DNA from: Stenotrophomonas sp. MMGLT7
Lineage (GTDB): Bacteria > Pseudomonadota > Gammaproteobacteria > Xanthomonadales > Xanthomonadaceae
Length of the DNA: 64,000 nt
Assembly: GCF_021168555.1 (NCBI RefSeq)
Contig: NZ_JAJOZS010000003.1
Span: forward strand, 212,061-276,060
Direction: 5' to 3'
In this document: piece after piece, positions 1 to 7,709 of the stretch
How the letters are laid out: each line of letters begins with the position of its first letter
Position numbering within the stretch: position 1 is the stretch's first letter
Notes under the pieces: model-generated
Database searches by the model: none
What the model was told of the DNA's origin: nothing
Seen by the model: the letters and a program-made list of their open reading frames with translations, nothing else
Program-made: the position numbers and the translations under genes

Positions 1-555
1 CTGCCTTCCGACGTTCCCGCGCTGACGCGCGACTGGCACGACTGGCTGCATGCGCGCTTCGGTCCGCCCGCGGCATCGGCAGCGGCAGCGGCAGCGGCAA
101 TGACGCTGCCCTTCGTTCGCCATGGCACCGGCCACCTCATCGTGCCGGTGCAGATAAACGGGATCGAGACCCGGATGGTCGTCGACACCGGGGCCGGCCG
201 CAGCGTCGTCGATGCAGGCCAACGCGCCCGGCTGGCGCTGCGGGCGGATGCATCGGCGGGTTCCGGCGCCACCGCCACCGCCACCGGGGCCGGCGGCGGT
301 GGCCTGGCCATCGCGACATCGGGCGGGAACGCCCTTTCCGTCGGCGCCGTCTGCGAGGACGGCGTCGCGTTCGGGATCATGGACCTGTCCCACGTGGTTT
401 CCGCGCTGAAGCGGACCGGCGTCGAGGTCTCCGGGGTGCTGGGCAGCGATTTCCTCCACCGCCACGGCGCGGTGATCGACTACGCCCGAAGCGAGATCCG
501 CTTCAGGCGCGCGCCTGCACGCGCTGCCGTCGCCGCTGCCGCTGCTTCGCCATGA
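1..555 (+). CDS. Retropepsin-like aspartic protease, 5' end outside window
   Basis: The reading frame is open from base 1, so the protein start lies upstream of the window; the ATG at 100 is internal or only an alternative start. The visible part has the single-domain aspartyl protease pattern: a VVDTGAGRSVV active-site loop soon after a short hydrophobic strand, and a C-terminal GVLGSDFLHRHGAVIDY segment typical of the retropepsin-like fold used by bacterial clan AA proteases. An alanine run lies before position 100 and a Gly/Ala/Thr-rich run near 270-300, both encoded by short GC repeats. The physiological substrate is unknown. The last ~240 bp recur in decayed form near 6.2-6.5 kb. The family assignment is fairly secure; the full length is not. 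Confidence 0.75.
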   Translation: MPSDVPALTRDWHDWLHARFGPPAASAAAAAAAMTLPFVRHGTGHLIVPVQINGIETRMVVDTGAGRSVVDAGQRARLALRADASAGSGATATATGAGGGGLAIATSGGNALSVGAVCEDGVAFGIMDLSHVVSALKRTGVEVSGVLGSDFLHRHGAVIDYARSEIRFRRAPARAAVAAAAASP

Positions 556-574
556 GACCGCAGCAGGCGAGCAG
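338..574. repeat. Direct duplication, copy 1 (retropepsin 3' end plus MFS 3' end)
   Basis: This segment aligns with 6233-6466 in the same orientation, with long identical blocks such as CGGTGATCGACTACGCCC. On the plus strand it encodes the end of the retropepsin. On the minus strand it encodes a KQRQRRR..VQARA tail almost identical to the C-terminus of the MFS exporter whose intact gene ends at 6396. Copy 1 therefore carries the 3' tips of two convergent genes, although the intact MFS gene is 6 kb away. Confidence 0.8.
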
Positions 575-770
575 ACCTTGCGCCCGCCCTGAACGAAGAC
601 GCGGAACGCTCATTCTCCCGTCCCTGCGCATCTGCGGATGAGAGGCCGCCTCGCTTCTTCGCCGGAATGCTCCCAACGGGAACGGGACAGTTCGCAAGGC
701 CCGCCGGCATCCTCCCTGTCCCGCCGTGGCCGGCCCGCGTCAGGCGGCGGCGGGCCGGGAAGGGCACTTC

Positions 771-1781
771 CTATTCATACGACACCTTCACCGGCAGGCC
801 GGTATCGAGCGACCGCTGCGCGGCGATGCAGCAGCGCATCGCGTTCAGCGCCTCCTCGCCGGTGCAGACGATCGGCTTGTCGTTCACTACCGAGTCGATG
901 AAGCTCGCCTTCTCGAAGATATATGCCTGCTTGAAGCGATTGAGGTAGTAATCGAGGGGCTTCCTGAGGGAGATCGCCTCGTCGTTGTAAAGCTCGACGG
1001 TCGATTCCGTGACGTTCTCGGCCTTCAGCATTCCCTTCTCGCCAAAGACCTCCACCCGTTGATCGTAGCCATAGACGGCCTTCCTGCTTTCGTCGATCAG
1101 CCCGAAGCCATCCTTTTCCAGCTTGCACGACGCCGTCAGGGTGTCGATATCGTTCAATTCGGCCAGTCCGGGGTCGATGAGGGTGGTTCCCTGAAGATAG
1201 ATCTCGGTGATCCGGGATCCTGCCTGGTAGCTGACCATGTCGAAGTCGTGCGCCGCAAAATCCTGGATCAGGCCGCCGGAGTTCCGGATGAAGTCGTAGG
1301 GCAGGACAAACGGATCGCGAGCGACCACCCGGACGATGTGCGGCCGTCCGATCTCGCCGGCCTTGACGCGCTCGTGGATATCGCGGAACTGGGGATCGAA
1401 CCGCCGATTGAAGCCGATCTGCAGCTTGACGCCCTGTTGCCTGACGAAATCGAGCGTCGCCTCGCATTCCTCGATGCTCTCGTCCTTGCCCAGCGGTTTC
1501 TCGCAGAAAATATGCTTCTTCGCCGCGGCCGCCTTGCGTATATGCTCGATATGCTGGCCCGATGGCGTGAATATGAAGATGGCCTCGAAGTCCCCGTATC
1601 CGAGCAGCGCATCGTAATCGGTGAACGTGTGCTCGACGCCCGACAGGTCGACATGATCGCTCAGTTCGTCCAGGCGGGGATCCGACACCGCGACGATGTC
1701 GACGCTGTCCATCTGCTTCAGCTGCGCATAATGCATGGCGCCATTCGTGCCCAAGCCGGCTACTGCACATTTCAGTTTCAT
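771..1781 (-). CDS. Gfo/Idh/MocA-family dehydrogenase, inositol 2-dehydrogenase-like
   Basis: A protein of 336 residues, normal for the family. It has an N-terminal Rossmann motif (AVAGLGTNGAMH, residues 6-17), the family EKP motif with Lys95, and the D-x3-H pair Asp174/His178. Together these form the Lys/Asp/His catalytic set of myo-inositol dehydrogenases, so an active NAD(P)-dependent polyol or sugar oxidoreductase is expected. I chose the ATG at 1781 over the one at 1823 because the protein then begins directly with the first beta strand and has an AGGTGG stretch upstream. The gene diverges from the permease/dehydrogenase/porin genes starting at 2769. The substrate is inferred, not shown; glucosides or other cyclic polyols are alternatives. 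Base composition is lower in G+C than the neighbouring core genes. Confidence 0.85.
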   Translation of the reverse strand: MKLKCAVAGLGTNGAMHYAQLKQMDSVDIVAVSDPRLDELSDHVDLSGVEHTFTDYDALLGYGDFEAIFIFTPSGQHIEHIRKAAAAKKHIFCEKPLGKDESIEECEATLDFVRQQGVKLQIGFNRRFDPQFRDIHERVKAGEIGRPHIVRVVARDPFVLPYDFIRNSGGLIQDFAAHDFDMVSYQAGSRITEIYLQGTTLIDPGLAELNDIDTLTASCKLEKDGFGLIDESRKAVYGYDQRVEVFGEKGMLKAENVTESTVELYNDEAISLRKPLDYYLNRFKQAYIFEKASFIDSVVNDKPIVCTGEEALNAMRCCIAAQRSLDTGLPVKVSYE

Positions 1782-2061
1782 CTCAGCCACCTGTCTTGCA
1801 GTCAAATGAACTTGCCTGGACACCGGGGCGGGATGTCCTCGAAAGGGGGAGCGTCATCGCGCCAGGCAAGCACCAGGCCGGTGCTGCGCGCCGATGACGG
1901 CATCGACTGGGGCGGGAAACGATGCGCCTGGCTGCATCGGGTCGCATCCGGCTGCCGGGCCCGGTTTCCCGGTTCGGGAAAACCCTGAAGCCGGGCTTGG
2001 AGGACGCTGGCATCTCGTGTCTCTTATTCCCGGACTGTCGATACCTTTCAACCCATTGTAT

Positions 2062-2090
2062 GCAGCGCCACGCCGGCCGCGTGGCGTTGC
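2062..2090. repeat. Stem-loop, 12-bp arms
   Basis: The arms GCAGCGCCACGC and GCGTGGCGTTGC flank a 5-base loop; one G-T pair is the only imperfection. The sequence continues GCTTTAATG, with a weak T-run, so it might end a short transcript. No gene is seen immediately upstream. Confidence 0.5.
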
Positions 2091-2170
2091 GCTTTAATGT
2101 CGCGTCGACCGTCGAACGCCCTGATTCCCATCAGGACGACCATGCCTGTCCAGGCATCCCGGATAAACCT

Positions 2171-2206
2171 GGCGCACCCGGGGACATGACCCGCCCCGGG
2201 TGCGCC
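2171..2206. repeat. Perfect 13-bp inverted repeat
   Basis: GGCGCACCCGGGG and its exact reverse complement flank a 10-base spacer. There is no T-run. Its place between two divergent promoters suits a regulatory hairpin, insulator or large operator better than a terminator. The function is unknown. Confidence 0.6.
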
Positions 2207-2659
2207 CCTCGGTCCTACTTCCTGCCAACCGAATCCGGCACCGCCCCTCGACATTATGTGTCACGCGACACTGGGTCGCGTCTGCGCGAGCCATCCGGCA
2301 AGGGAATGAGCGCACCGATATCCAGTGCAGCCGTGATCGAACGAGCCGGCAGCTACGCTCCGTCCCGACCACGTACGCGCCGCTCCGCACACGACGGTTC
2401 ACGGGCGACGCCGGAGCACACCCGCGTAGTCCTCCGTACGCGGTAAAACCCCGAAGAATCGACCCCTGTACGCCGAACCATAATCCGGAAAATCGGTATT
2501 CACTCCCGTCATCGGTGCGTTCTGGATTGCGGCAAATGGGGCAGCGAAAACAACCTGGAAAACCAACCGTCCGGCTCAATTACCGGTACTTTCCTGTGCC
2601 AGACGGACGCAGGCGGCGCATATTTTAAAAACCCGAATTATTTTCCCAAGAAACCATCA

Positions 2660-2773
2660 CGTCAATGAATACCGTCAAGGACGTCCGCTGCGCATAGGCA
2701 TCCAATGGCAGCGTAGGCCAGATATACCCGCGCCCCCGTTTTACTCGACTAGTAACGGAGCTTCGCCAATGGC
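2660..2773. promoter_or_regulatory. Shared upstream element, copy A, with tandem GTCAATGA boxes
   Basis: Boxes GTCAATGA (2661-2668) and GTCAAGGA (2674-2681) are spaced 13 bases apart. A conserved AATGGCAGCG block follows, then an AACGGAG..TTCG.CAATG block that reaches the start codon of the permease gene. The same order recurs at 10369-10475. The AACGGAG part may be the ribosome binding site of the gene at 2769. The boxes could be binding sites for an activator or response regulator; this is inference. Confidence 0.5.
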
Positions 2774-3677
2774 CAGTATCCTCAACATACTGATCGGTCT
2801 CATTCCTGCGCTCGGCTGGGGTTCGCAGGGCATCGTGATGCAGAAGATCGGCGGGCGCACCGCCAACAAGACGATGGGCATGGTGCTGGCCACTCTCATC
2901 TTCGCGATAGCGGTCCTGCTCCTGCGTCCGGACGCCAGCGGCCCGCTCACCACCACCGTGCTCATGGCCGCGCTGGTCAACGGCATTCCCTGGTCGATCG
3001 GCCAGATCCTGCAGATAAAGTCGTTCGAACTGATCGGCGTCTCGCGCGCGATGCCGATCTCCACCGGCACCCAGTTGCTGGGCGCCACCGTGATCGGCGC
3101 GTTCTTCTTCCACGAGTGGACGCAGGGGTACCAGTACGGCCTCGGCATCGCCGCCCTGGTGCTGCTGGTCGTCGGCGTGTGGATGACCACCTACCGCGAG
3201 GACAAGTCCGATGTCGCCGCCGGCTCCAACATCAAGCTTGGGCTGATCATACTGCTGCTGTCCTCGGCGGCATTCGTCGCCTACGCCACGGCCGGGCGCT
3301 TCTTCCGCGTCAGCAGCTACGACCTGCTGCTGCCGCAGGCGGTGGTGATGACGCTGTCCACCCTGATCATCAGCGTGTTCATGTCCTCCCGGGAGGAGGT
3401 GTTCGACCGCGAGGTCGGCGTGCTGGGCCGCAAGACCTGGCAGAACCTGGCCACCGGCGCCTGCTTCGCGATCGCCAACTTCACCATACTGATCTCGATC
3501 GAGCGCAACGGCGTGGCGGTGGGCTGGACGCTGTCGCAGATGAACGTCATCGTCGCCACGCTCGGCGGCATCCTGATCCTGAAAGAGCGCAAGACCCGCA
3601 AGGAGCTCGGCTACGTGCTGGGCGGCCTGGCGCTGGTCGCCATCGGCGGCATCCTGGTCGGTTTCACCAAGAGTTGA
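2769..3677 (+). CDS. GRP-family sugar permease (GlcU/RbsU-like)
   Basis: A protein of 302 residues, the usual length for the glucose/ribose porter branch of the drug/metabolite transporter superfamily. About ten hydrophobic segments are visible, starting with an ILNILIGLIPALGWGSQGIV helix. The internal pattern follows GlcU/RbsU: an N(G)IPWSIGQ.LQIKSF helix in the first half, and a second half ending in KERKTRKELGYVLGG then a last helix. It probably imports a hexose, pentose or polyol by proton symport across the inner membrane. It is the first gene of a plus-strand set, 48 bases before a Gfo/Idh dehydrogenase and upstream of an OprB porin, which supports sugar uptake. Substrate specificity cannot be read from sequence. 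Confidence 0.85.
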   Translation: MASILNILIGLIPALGWGSQGIVMQKIGGRTANKTMGMVLATLIFAIAVLLLRPDASGPLTTTVLMAALVNGIPWSIGQILQIKSFELIGVSRAMPISTGTQLLGATVIGAFFFHEWTQGYQYGLGIAALVLLVVGVWMTTYREDKSDVAAGSNIKLGLIILLLSSAAFVAYATAGRFFRVSSYDLLLPQAVVMTLSTLIISVFMSSREEVFDREVGVLGRKTWQNLATGACFAIANFTILISIERNGVAVGWTLSQMNVIVATLGGILILKERKTRKELGYVLGGLALVAIGGILVGFTKS

Positions 3678-3725
3678 GCGGCCCCGCGCTTTTCCCATCA
3701 TCGAAGAAATGAAGGAGAACAGATC

Positions 3726-4742
3726 ATGTTGAACCTCGGAGTCATCGGCTGCGGTTCCATCGGCCGCGACCACGTCGAGCGTCTCACCACCACCGTGGCC
3801 GGCGGCCGCGTCGCCGGCGTGTTCGACGTGGTGCCGGAAGCCTGCCGCAAGGCGGTCGCCGACTTCGGCCTGGACGCGGAGATATTTGCCAGCGCCGAAG
3901 CGATGATCGATTCGCCGAAGATCGATGCGCTGGTCGTGTGCTCGAAGAACGACGTCCACCTGGCGCCGCTGCTGCACGCGATCAAGATCGGCAAGAACGT
4001 GCTGACCGAGAAACCCCTCACCACCTCGGCGGCCGAAAGCCGGCAGGTGGTGGAGGCCGAACTGGCCGTCGGGCGCCGGTTCGTGCAGGTGGGCTTCAAC
4101 CGCCGCTTCGACCGCGGCTACCTGCAGCTCAAGGCGATCGCCGATTCCGGCCAGATCGGCGCGCTGCTGCTGGCCAACTGCCGGCACTACAACGCGGCCC
4201 CGGCCACGTCCTACTACCGCACCGACGACGTCATACTCGACACCTTCATCCACGAGATCGACGTGATGCACTGGCTGTTCGGCGAGAACTACGCCAGCAT
4301 CGAGATGAAGCTCGGCAGGCGCAACTCGCTCAATCCCGCGCCCGACCTGGACGAGCCGCAGCTGGCCATCATCGAACTGGCGAGCGGCGCGCTGATCACC
4401 GTGGAGATCAACATCAACTGCCAGTACGGCTACGACATCCAGTGCCGCCTGGTCGGCGAGCGCGGGATCGCCAGCCTGCCCGACGTGGCCACCCCGGAGG
4501 TGCGCCTGGACGGCAGGATCTACCACGCCATCGACCCCAGCTGGACCTCTCGCTTCGTCGACGCCTACAACAGCGAGTTCCTCGCCTTCATCCACGCCAC
4601 CGTGGACAAGACGCCGCTGGCCGGGCCGTCGGCCTGGGACGGCTACGTCGCCTCGATCGCAGGCGAAGCCGCCGTGACCAGCCTGCACGAGCGGCGAAAG
4701 GTGGACATCGTCATTCCCGACAAGCCCGCGCTGTACGCCTGA
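3726..4742 (+). CDS. Gfo/Idh/MocA dehydrogenase, inositol 2-dehydrogenase family
   Basis: A protein of 338 residues. The Rossmann motif GVIGCGSIGRDH (residues 5-16) closely resembles IolG proteins, and Lys96 of TEKP, Asp172 and His176 (DTFIHEIDVMHWL) fall where IolG keeps its catalytic residues. It probably oxidises a cyclic polyol or sugar at one carbon using NAD. A strong AAGGAG Shine-Dalgarno lies before the ATG. It sits between the GRP permease and the OprB porin, presumably one operon. With the divergent enzyme at 771-1781 the locus has two dehydrogenases of the same fold, which could oxidise and re-reduce one substrate (epimerisation) or act on two stereoisomers. No iolB/C/D/E homologue is in the window. 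Confidence 0.88.
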   Translation: MLNLGVIGCGSIGRDHVERLTTTVAGGRVAGVFDVVPEACRKAVADFGLDAEIFASAEAMIDSPKIDALVVCSKNDVHLAPLLHAIKIGKNVLTEKPLTTSAAESRQVVEAELAVGRRFVQVGFNRRFDRGYLQLKAIADSGQIGALLLANCRHYNAAPATSYYRTDDVILDTFIHEIDVMHWLFGENYASIEMKLGRRNSLNPAPDLDEPQLAIIELASGALITVEININCQYGYDIQCRLVGERGIASLPDVATPEVRLDGRIYHAIDPSWTSRFVDAYNSEFLAFIHATVDKTPLAGPSAWDGYVASIAGEAAVTSLHERRKVDIVIPDKPALYA

Positions 4743-4807
4743 GGCGCGCGACGCCCGCGCAACCCCGGCGCCGCCCTTCCCGGGACGGCGCCGGTCGGAG
4801 GATTCCC

Positions 4808-6118
4808 ATGAGCACCGGCACGACGCCCATCCTCGGCATCGCCCTGGCCCTGGCCATCGGCGGCCTGCCGATCCCCGTCCACGCCGCCGACGCGGACTCG
4901 CCCGTCCTGAGCGGGGACTGGGGCGGCACCCGCACGCGGCTGGAGCAGGACGGCATCGCCTTCCAGCTCGGCTGGACCAACGAGGCCGCGCACAACGCCA
5001 GTGGCGGCGAACGCCACCTGACCCGCTCGGCCGGGCAGTTCGTGCTCGGCACCACCCTGGACCTGGAAAGGCTGTGGAACTGGCGCGGCGCCAGCTTCCA
5101 GGCCACCGTCAGCAAGCGCTACGGCGAGAACCTCGGCGCCGACGCCGGCATCGGCGCCAGCCAGCTCCTGCAGGAGATCTACGGCCGCGGCCAGACCTGG
5201 TGGCTGACCCGGTTCTCGCTCGACCAGGAGCTGTGGGACGGCCGGCTGGCGCTGCGCATCGGCAAGTCGCCGGTAGGCGCGGATTTCGGCTACGACGGCT
5301 GCGCCTTCCAGAACCTCACCTTCTGCGGCGCGCCGCCGGGCAACATCGAGGGCCGCTACTGGCTGAACTGGCCGATCGCGCCCTGGGGCCTGCGCGCGCG
5401 GCTGGCGACCGGCGACCGGACCTATCTCCAGCTCGGCGTCTACCAGGTCAACTCGCGCTACACCGACGATCGCTGGGCGCGCCGCAACGGCTGGAAGCTC
5501 GACAATCCCGGTGGTACCGAGGGCGCCCTGGTCCCGGTCGAGTTCGGCTGGATGCCGCGGCCGCGCGGACTGCCCGGCACCTACAAGCTGGGCGCCTGGA
5601 TCAACACCGGCGGCGGCCCGGACCTTTACCTGAACAGCGAGCGCCTGCCGCTGGCCGGCGCCGGCGGCGAGCCGCTGCAGCGCAACAACAGCTATGGCGG
5701 CTATCTGTCCATCGTCCAGCAGCTTGCCGGCGAGGCCGACGGCAAGGGGCCGCAGCTGTTCTTCAACCTGACCAAGGCCGACCGCGCCACCGCCCGCTTC
5801 GACGGCCAGCTCGCCGTCGGCTTGATCTACCAGGGGATCTTCGATCGCCCGCGCGATTCGGCCGGCATCGCCTTCGGCGCCACCGAATCGAGCAGCCTCT
5901 ACGCCCGCCACGCCCGTGCCTGGAATGCCGCCCACCCGGGCAGCGAACCGCTGGTGCCGGCCGGCGGCTACGAGAAGGTGGTCGAGGTGTTCTACGCCTG
6001 GTCGCCGCTGGCCTCGATCCGCGTGCAGCCGAGCCTGCAGTACGTCGCCGATCCCGGCGGTGCCGGCGAGCGGCATAACGCCCTGGTGCTCGGACTGAGA
6101 ACCAGCGTGGCGTTCTGA
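4808..6118 (+). CDS. OprB-type carbohydrate-selective porin
   Basis: A protein of 436 residues with a signal peptide (hydrophobic core ILGIALALAIGGLPIPV, cleavage likely after VHA). The mature start carries the SGDWGGTRTRLEQDGI motif that marks OprB porins, and the protein ends in aromatic VAF, as expected for a barrel inserted by the BAM complex. The role would be diffusion of sugars across the outer membrane. A GGAGG site precedes the ATG. It lies 65 bases after the dehydrogenase gene and completes an outer-membrane, inner-membrane and oxidation route for one carbohydrate. A small GC-rich stem-loop at 6123-6140 just after the stop may mark the end of the transcript. Confidence 0.88.
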   Translation: MSTGTTPILGIALALAIGGLPIPVHAADADSPVLSGDWGGTRTRLEQDGIAFQLGWTNEAAHNASGGERHLTRSAGQFVLGTTLDLERLWNWRGASFQATVSKRYGENLGADAGIGASQLLQEIYGRGQTWWLTRFSLDQELWDGRLALRIGKSPVGADFGYDGCAFQNLTFCGAPPGNIEGRYWLNWPIAPWGLRARLATGDRTYLQLGVYQVNSRYTDDRWARRNGWKLDNPGGTEGALVPVEFGWMPRPRGLPGTYKLGAWINTGGGPDLYLNSERLPLAGAGGEPLQRNNSYGGYLSIVQQLAGEADGKGPQLFFNLTKADRATARFDGQLAVGLIYQGIFDRPRDSAGIAFGATESSSLYARHARAWNAAHPGSEPLVPAGGYEKVVEVFYAWSPLASIRVQPSLQYVADPGGAGERHNALVLGLRTSVAF

Positions 6119-6164
6119 CCGGCGGCGGCGCCTGCCGCCGCGGATCGAGCAACGCCCGCCCTGG

Positions 6165-6448
6165 GCGAGGCCGGTCGCCGCCTGCCGCAGTTCGTCGATG
6201 CGCCGCCGTTGGCATGGCGGCGACGCCCGATGCGTCGGTGCCGCCGCTGGCGACGGCGTCACGCCCGCGATCATGGACCCGTCCACGCGGTTTCCGCGCT
6301 GAAGCGGACGACGCTGGAGTCTCTCCATGGTGCTGGCAGCGATTTCCTCGACCGCCACGGCGCGGTGATCGACTACGCCCGAAGCGAGATCCGCTTCAGG
6401 CCCGCGCCTGCACGCCTTCCCGTCGCCGCTGCCGCTGCTTCCCGGTGA
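6165..6448 (+). pseudogene. Decayed retropepsin fragment (duplicate of window start)
   Basis: From about 6165 the sequence resembles the retropepsin gene, but with an internal deletion and frameshifts. The last part reads SDFLDRHGAVIDYARSEIRF, nearly the same as the intact gene's GSDFLHRHGAVIDYARSEIRF. There is no initiating region and no active-site DTG, so it cannot make a protease. It overlaps the 3' end of the minus-strand MFS gene exactly as the intact retropepsin gene overlaps the MFS-like tail at 480-574. Confidence 0.7.
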
Positions 6449-6466
6449 GGCCGCAGCAGGCCAGCG
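6233..6466. repeat. Direct duplication, copy 2
   Basis: This is the partner of 338-574, same orientation, with scattered substitutions and small indels. Here the minus-strand reading is the real C-terminus of the MFS exporter, so copy 2 is probably the native end of that gene and copy 1 the native end of the retropepsin. Confidence 0.8.
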
Positions 6467-7610
6467 TGGCCACCGCCAGCAGCGCGCCGGCGGCGGCCAC
6501 GCCGTTCCAGCCGGCGATGGCGAAGGCCGCCCCGCCCAGCCACGAGCCCAGCGCACCGCCGATGAAGTAGCAGGTCATGTAGGCCGAGGTGATGCGGTTG
6601 CGGGCGGCGGCATCCAGGCGGTAGATCACTCCCTGGTTGGCGATGTGCACCGCCTGCACCGCCACGTCCAGCAGCAGCACGCCGACGATCAGCGCCGCCA
6701 GCGAGTGCGCCCCGGCCAGCAGCGCCAGCCACGACGCCAGCAGCATCGCCGCCCCGCCCCAGGTCACCCAGCCGCCGCGGCCACGGTCGACCAGCTTGCC
6801 CGACACGCTGGCGGCCAGCGCGCCGGCGGCGCCGATCAGGCCGAACAGGCCGATCTCGCGGGTGCCGTAGCCGTAGCCGGGGCCGGACAGCAGGAACGCC
6901 AGCGTGGTCCAGAACACGCTGAAGCCGGCGAAGGTCAGCCCGCCCAGGATCGCCCGCGAGCGCAACTGCGGCTGCTCGCGCAGCAGCGATGCCACCGAGA
7001 CGATCAGCGCGCCGTAGCGCAGTGCCGGATTGCCGGGATGGCGCGGCAGCGCTCGCCACAGCAGGCCGGCCACCGCCAGCATCAGCGCCGCGGCCACCCA
7101 GTAGATCGTGTGCCAGCCGCCGATGCCGGCGAGCAGGCCGGCGGCGGTGCGCGCCAGCAGGATGCCCAGCAGCAGCCCGCTCATCACCGTGCCGATGACG
7201 CGGCCGCGCTGTTCCGGCGCGGCCAGGGTGGCGGCGAACGGCACCAGCAGCTGCGCCCCCACCGAGCACAGCCCGGCCAGCAGGGTGCCCGCCAGGAACA
7301 GCGCGAAGCCGCTGGACAGGGCACAGACCAGCAGGCCGGCGGCGCTGAGCACGTACAGCGCCACGATCAGCGTGCGCCGCTCCAGGCGGTCGCCCAGCGG
7401 CACCAGCAGCAGCAGGCCGGCGGCATAGGCGAGCTGCGCGGTGGTGACCACCGCGCCGGCCTGCCGCGCGCCCAGCCCGAACTCGTCGGCCAGGATCTGC
7501 AGCAGCGGCTGCGCATAGTAGTTGCCGGCCACGGCCAGGCCGCAGGCGGCCGCCATCAGCAGCACCAGGCCCTGGCCGAGTCGCGGCGAGGAACCGGAGG
7601 AAGAGTCCAT
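6396..7610 (-). CDS. MFS transporter, DHA1-like exporter
   Basis: A protein of 404 residues with about 12 predicted membrane helices. The first helix ends in a NYYAQPLL motif, common in YgaY-type drug/metabolite exporters, and the first cytoplasmic loop has GDRLERR, the MFS signature. The start at 7610 (MDSSSGSS) gives a short polar N-terminus before helix 1 and faces the LysR gene across 99 bases. The divergent arrangement suggests the LysR protein controls it in response to the exported compound. The basic C-terminal tail (KQRQRRR) lies in the duplicated segment shared with 338-574. The substrate is unknown. Confidence 0.85.
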   Translation of the reverse strand: MDSSSGSSPRLGQGLVLLMAAACGLAVAGNYYAQPLLQILADEFGLGARQAGAVVTTAQLAYAAGLLLLVPLGDRLERRTLIVALYVLSAAGLLVCALSSGFALFLAGTLLAGLCSVGAQLLVPFAATLAAPEQRGRVIGTVMSGLLLGILLARTAAGLLAGIGGWHTIYWVAAALMLAVAGLLWRALPRHPGNPALRYGALIVSVASLLREQPQLRSRAILGGLTFAGFSVFWTTLAFLLSGPGYGYGTREIGLFGLIGAAGALAASVSGKLVDRGRGGWVTWGGAAMLLASWLALLAGAHSLAALIVGVLLLDVAVQAVHIANQGVIYRLDAAARNRITSAYMTCYFIGGALGSWLGGAAFAIAGWNGVAAAGALLAVATLACCGLTGKQRQRRREGVQARA

Positions 7611-7691
7611 GAAATCGAAAGTCCGTCGAAAAGTGCGGCAAGTCTGGGCGTGCCGTTTCGATCCGACAAATGTATTGTTTTCACCCCATCC

Positions 7692-7706
7692 ATCTCGTAT
7701 CGAGAT
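7692..7706. promoter_or_regulatory. Candidate LysR operator (T-N11-A palindrome)
   Basis: ATCTCG-TAT-CGAGAT is a perfect 6+3+6 palindrome containing T-N11-A (T7693, A7705), the LysR-type box. It ends three bases before the LysR start codon, which fits autoregulation and perhaps control of the divergent MFS gene. Confidence 0.55.
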
Positions 7707-7709
7707 CGC

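Larger units (their letters stand above)
1782..2768. other. Long divergent intergenic region
   Basis: No convincing gene is seen in these ~990 bases; the overlapping frames lack family motifs and have weak codon bias. The region separates two divergent gene sets and holds two strong stem-loops (2062-2090 and 2171-2206). Near its right end is a ~110-bp element shared with 10369-10475. The stretch around 2600-2660 is notably A+T-rich for this genome. It may contain promoters for both directions, but no clean -35/-10 pair could be assigned. Confidence 0.5.

Noticed and set aside
2625..4688. Very long open frame on the minus strand, opposite the permease and dehydrogenase genes
   Set aside because: It is antisense to two genes with clear families and consists of low-complexity Ala/Gly/Asp/His sequence, an effect of high G+C third positions.
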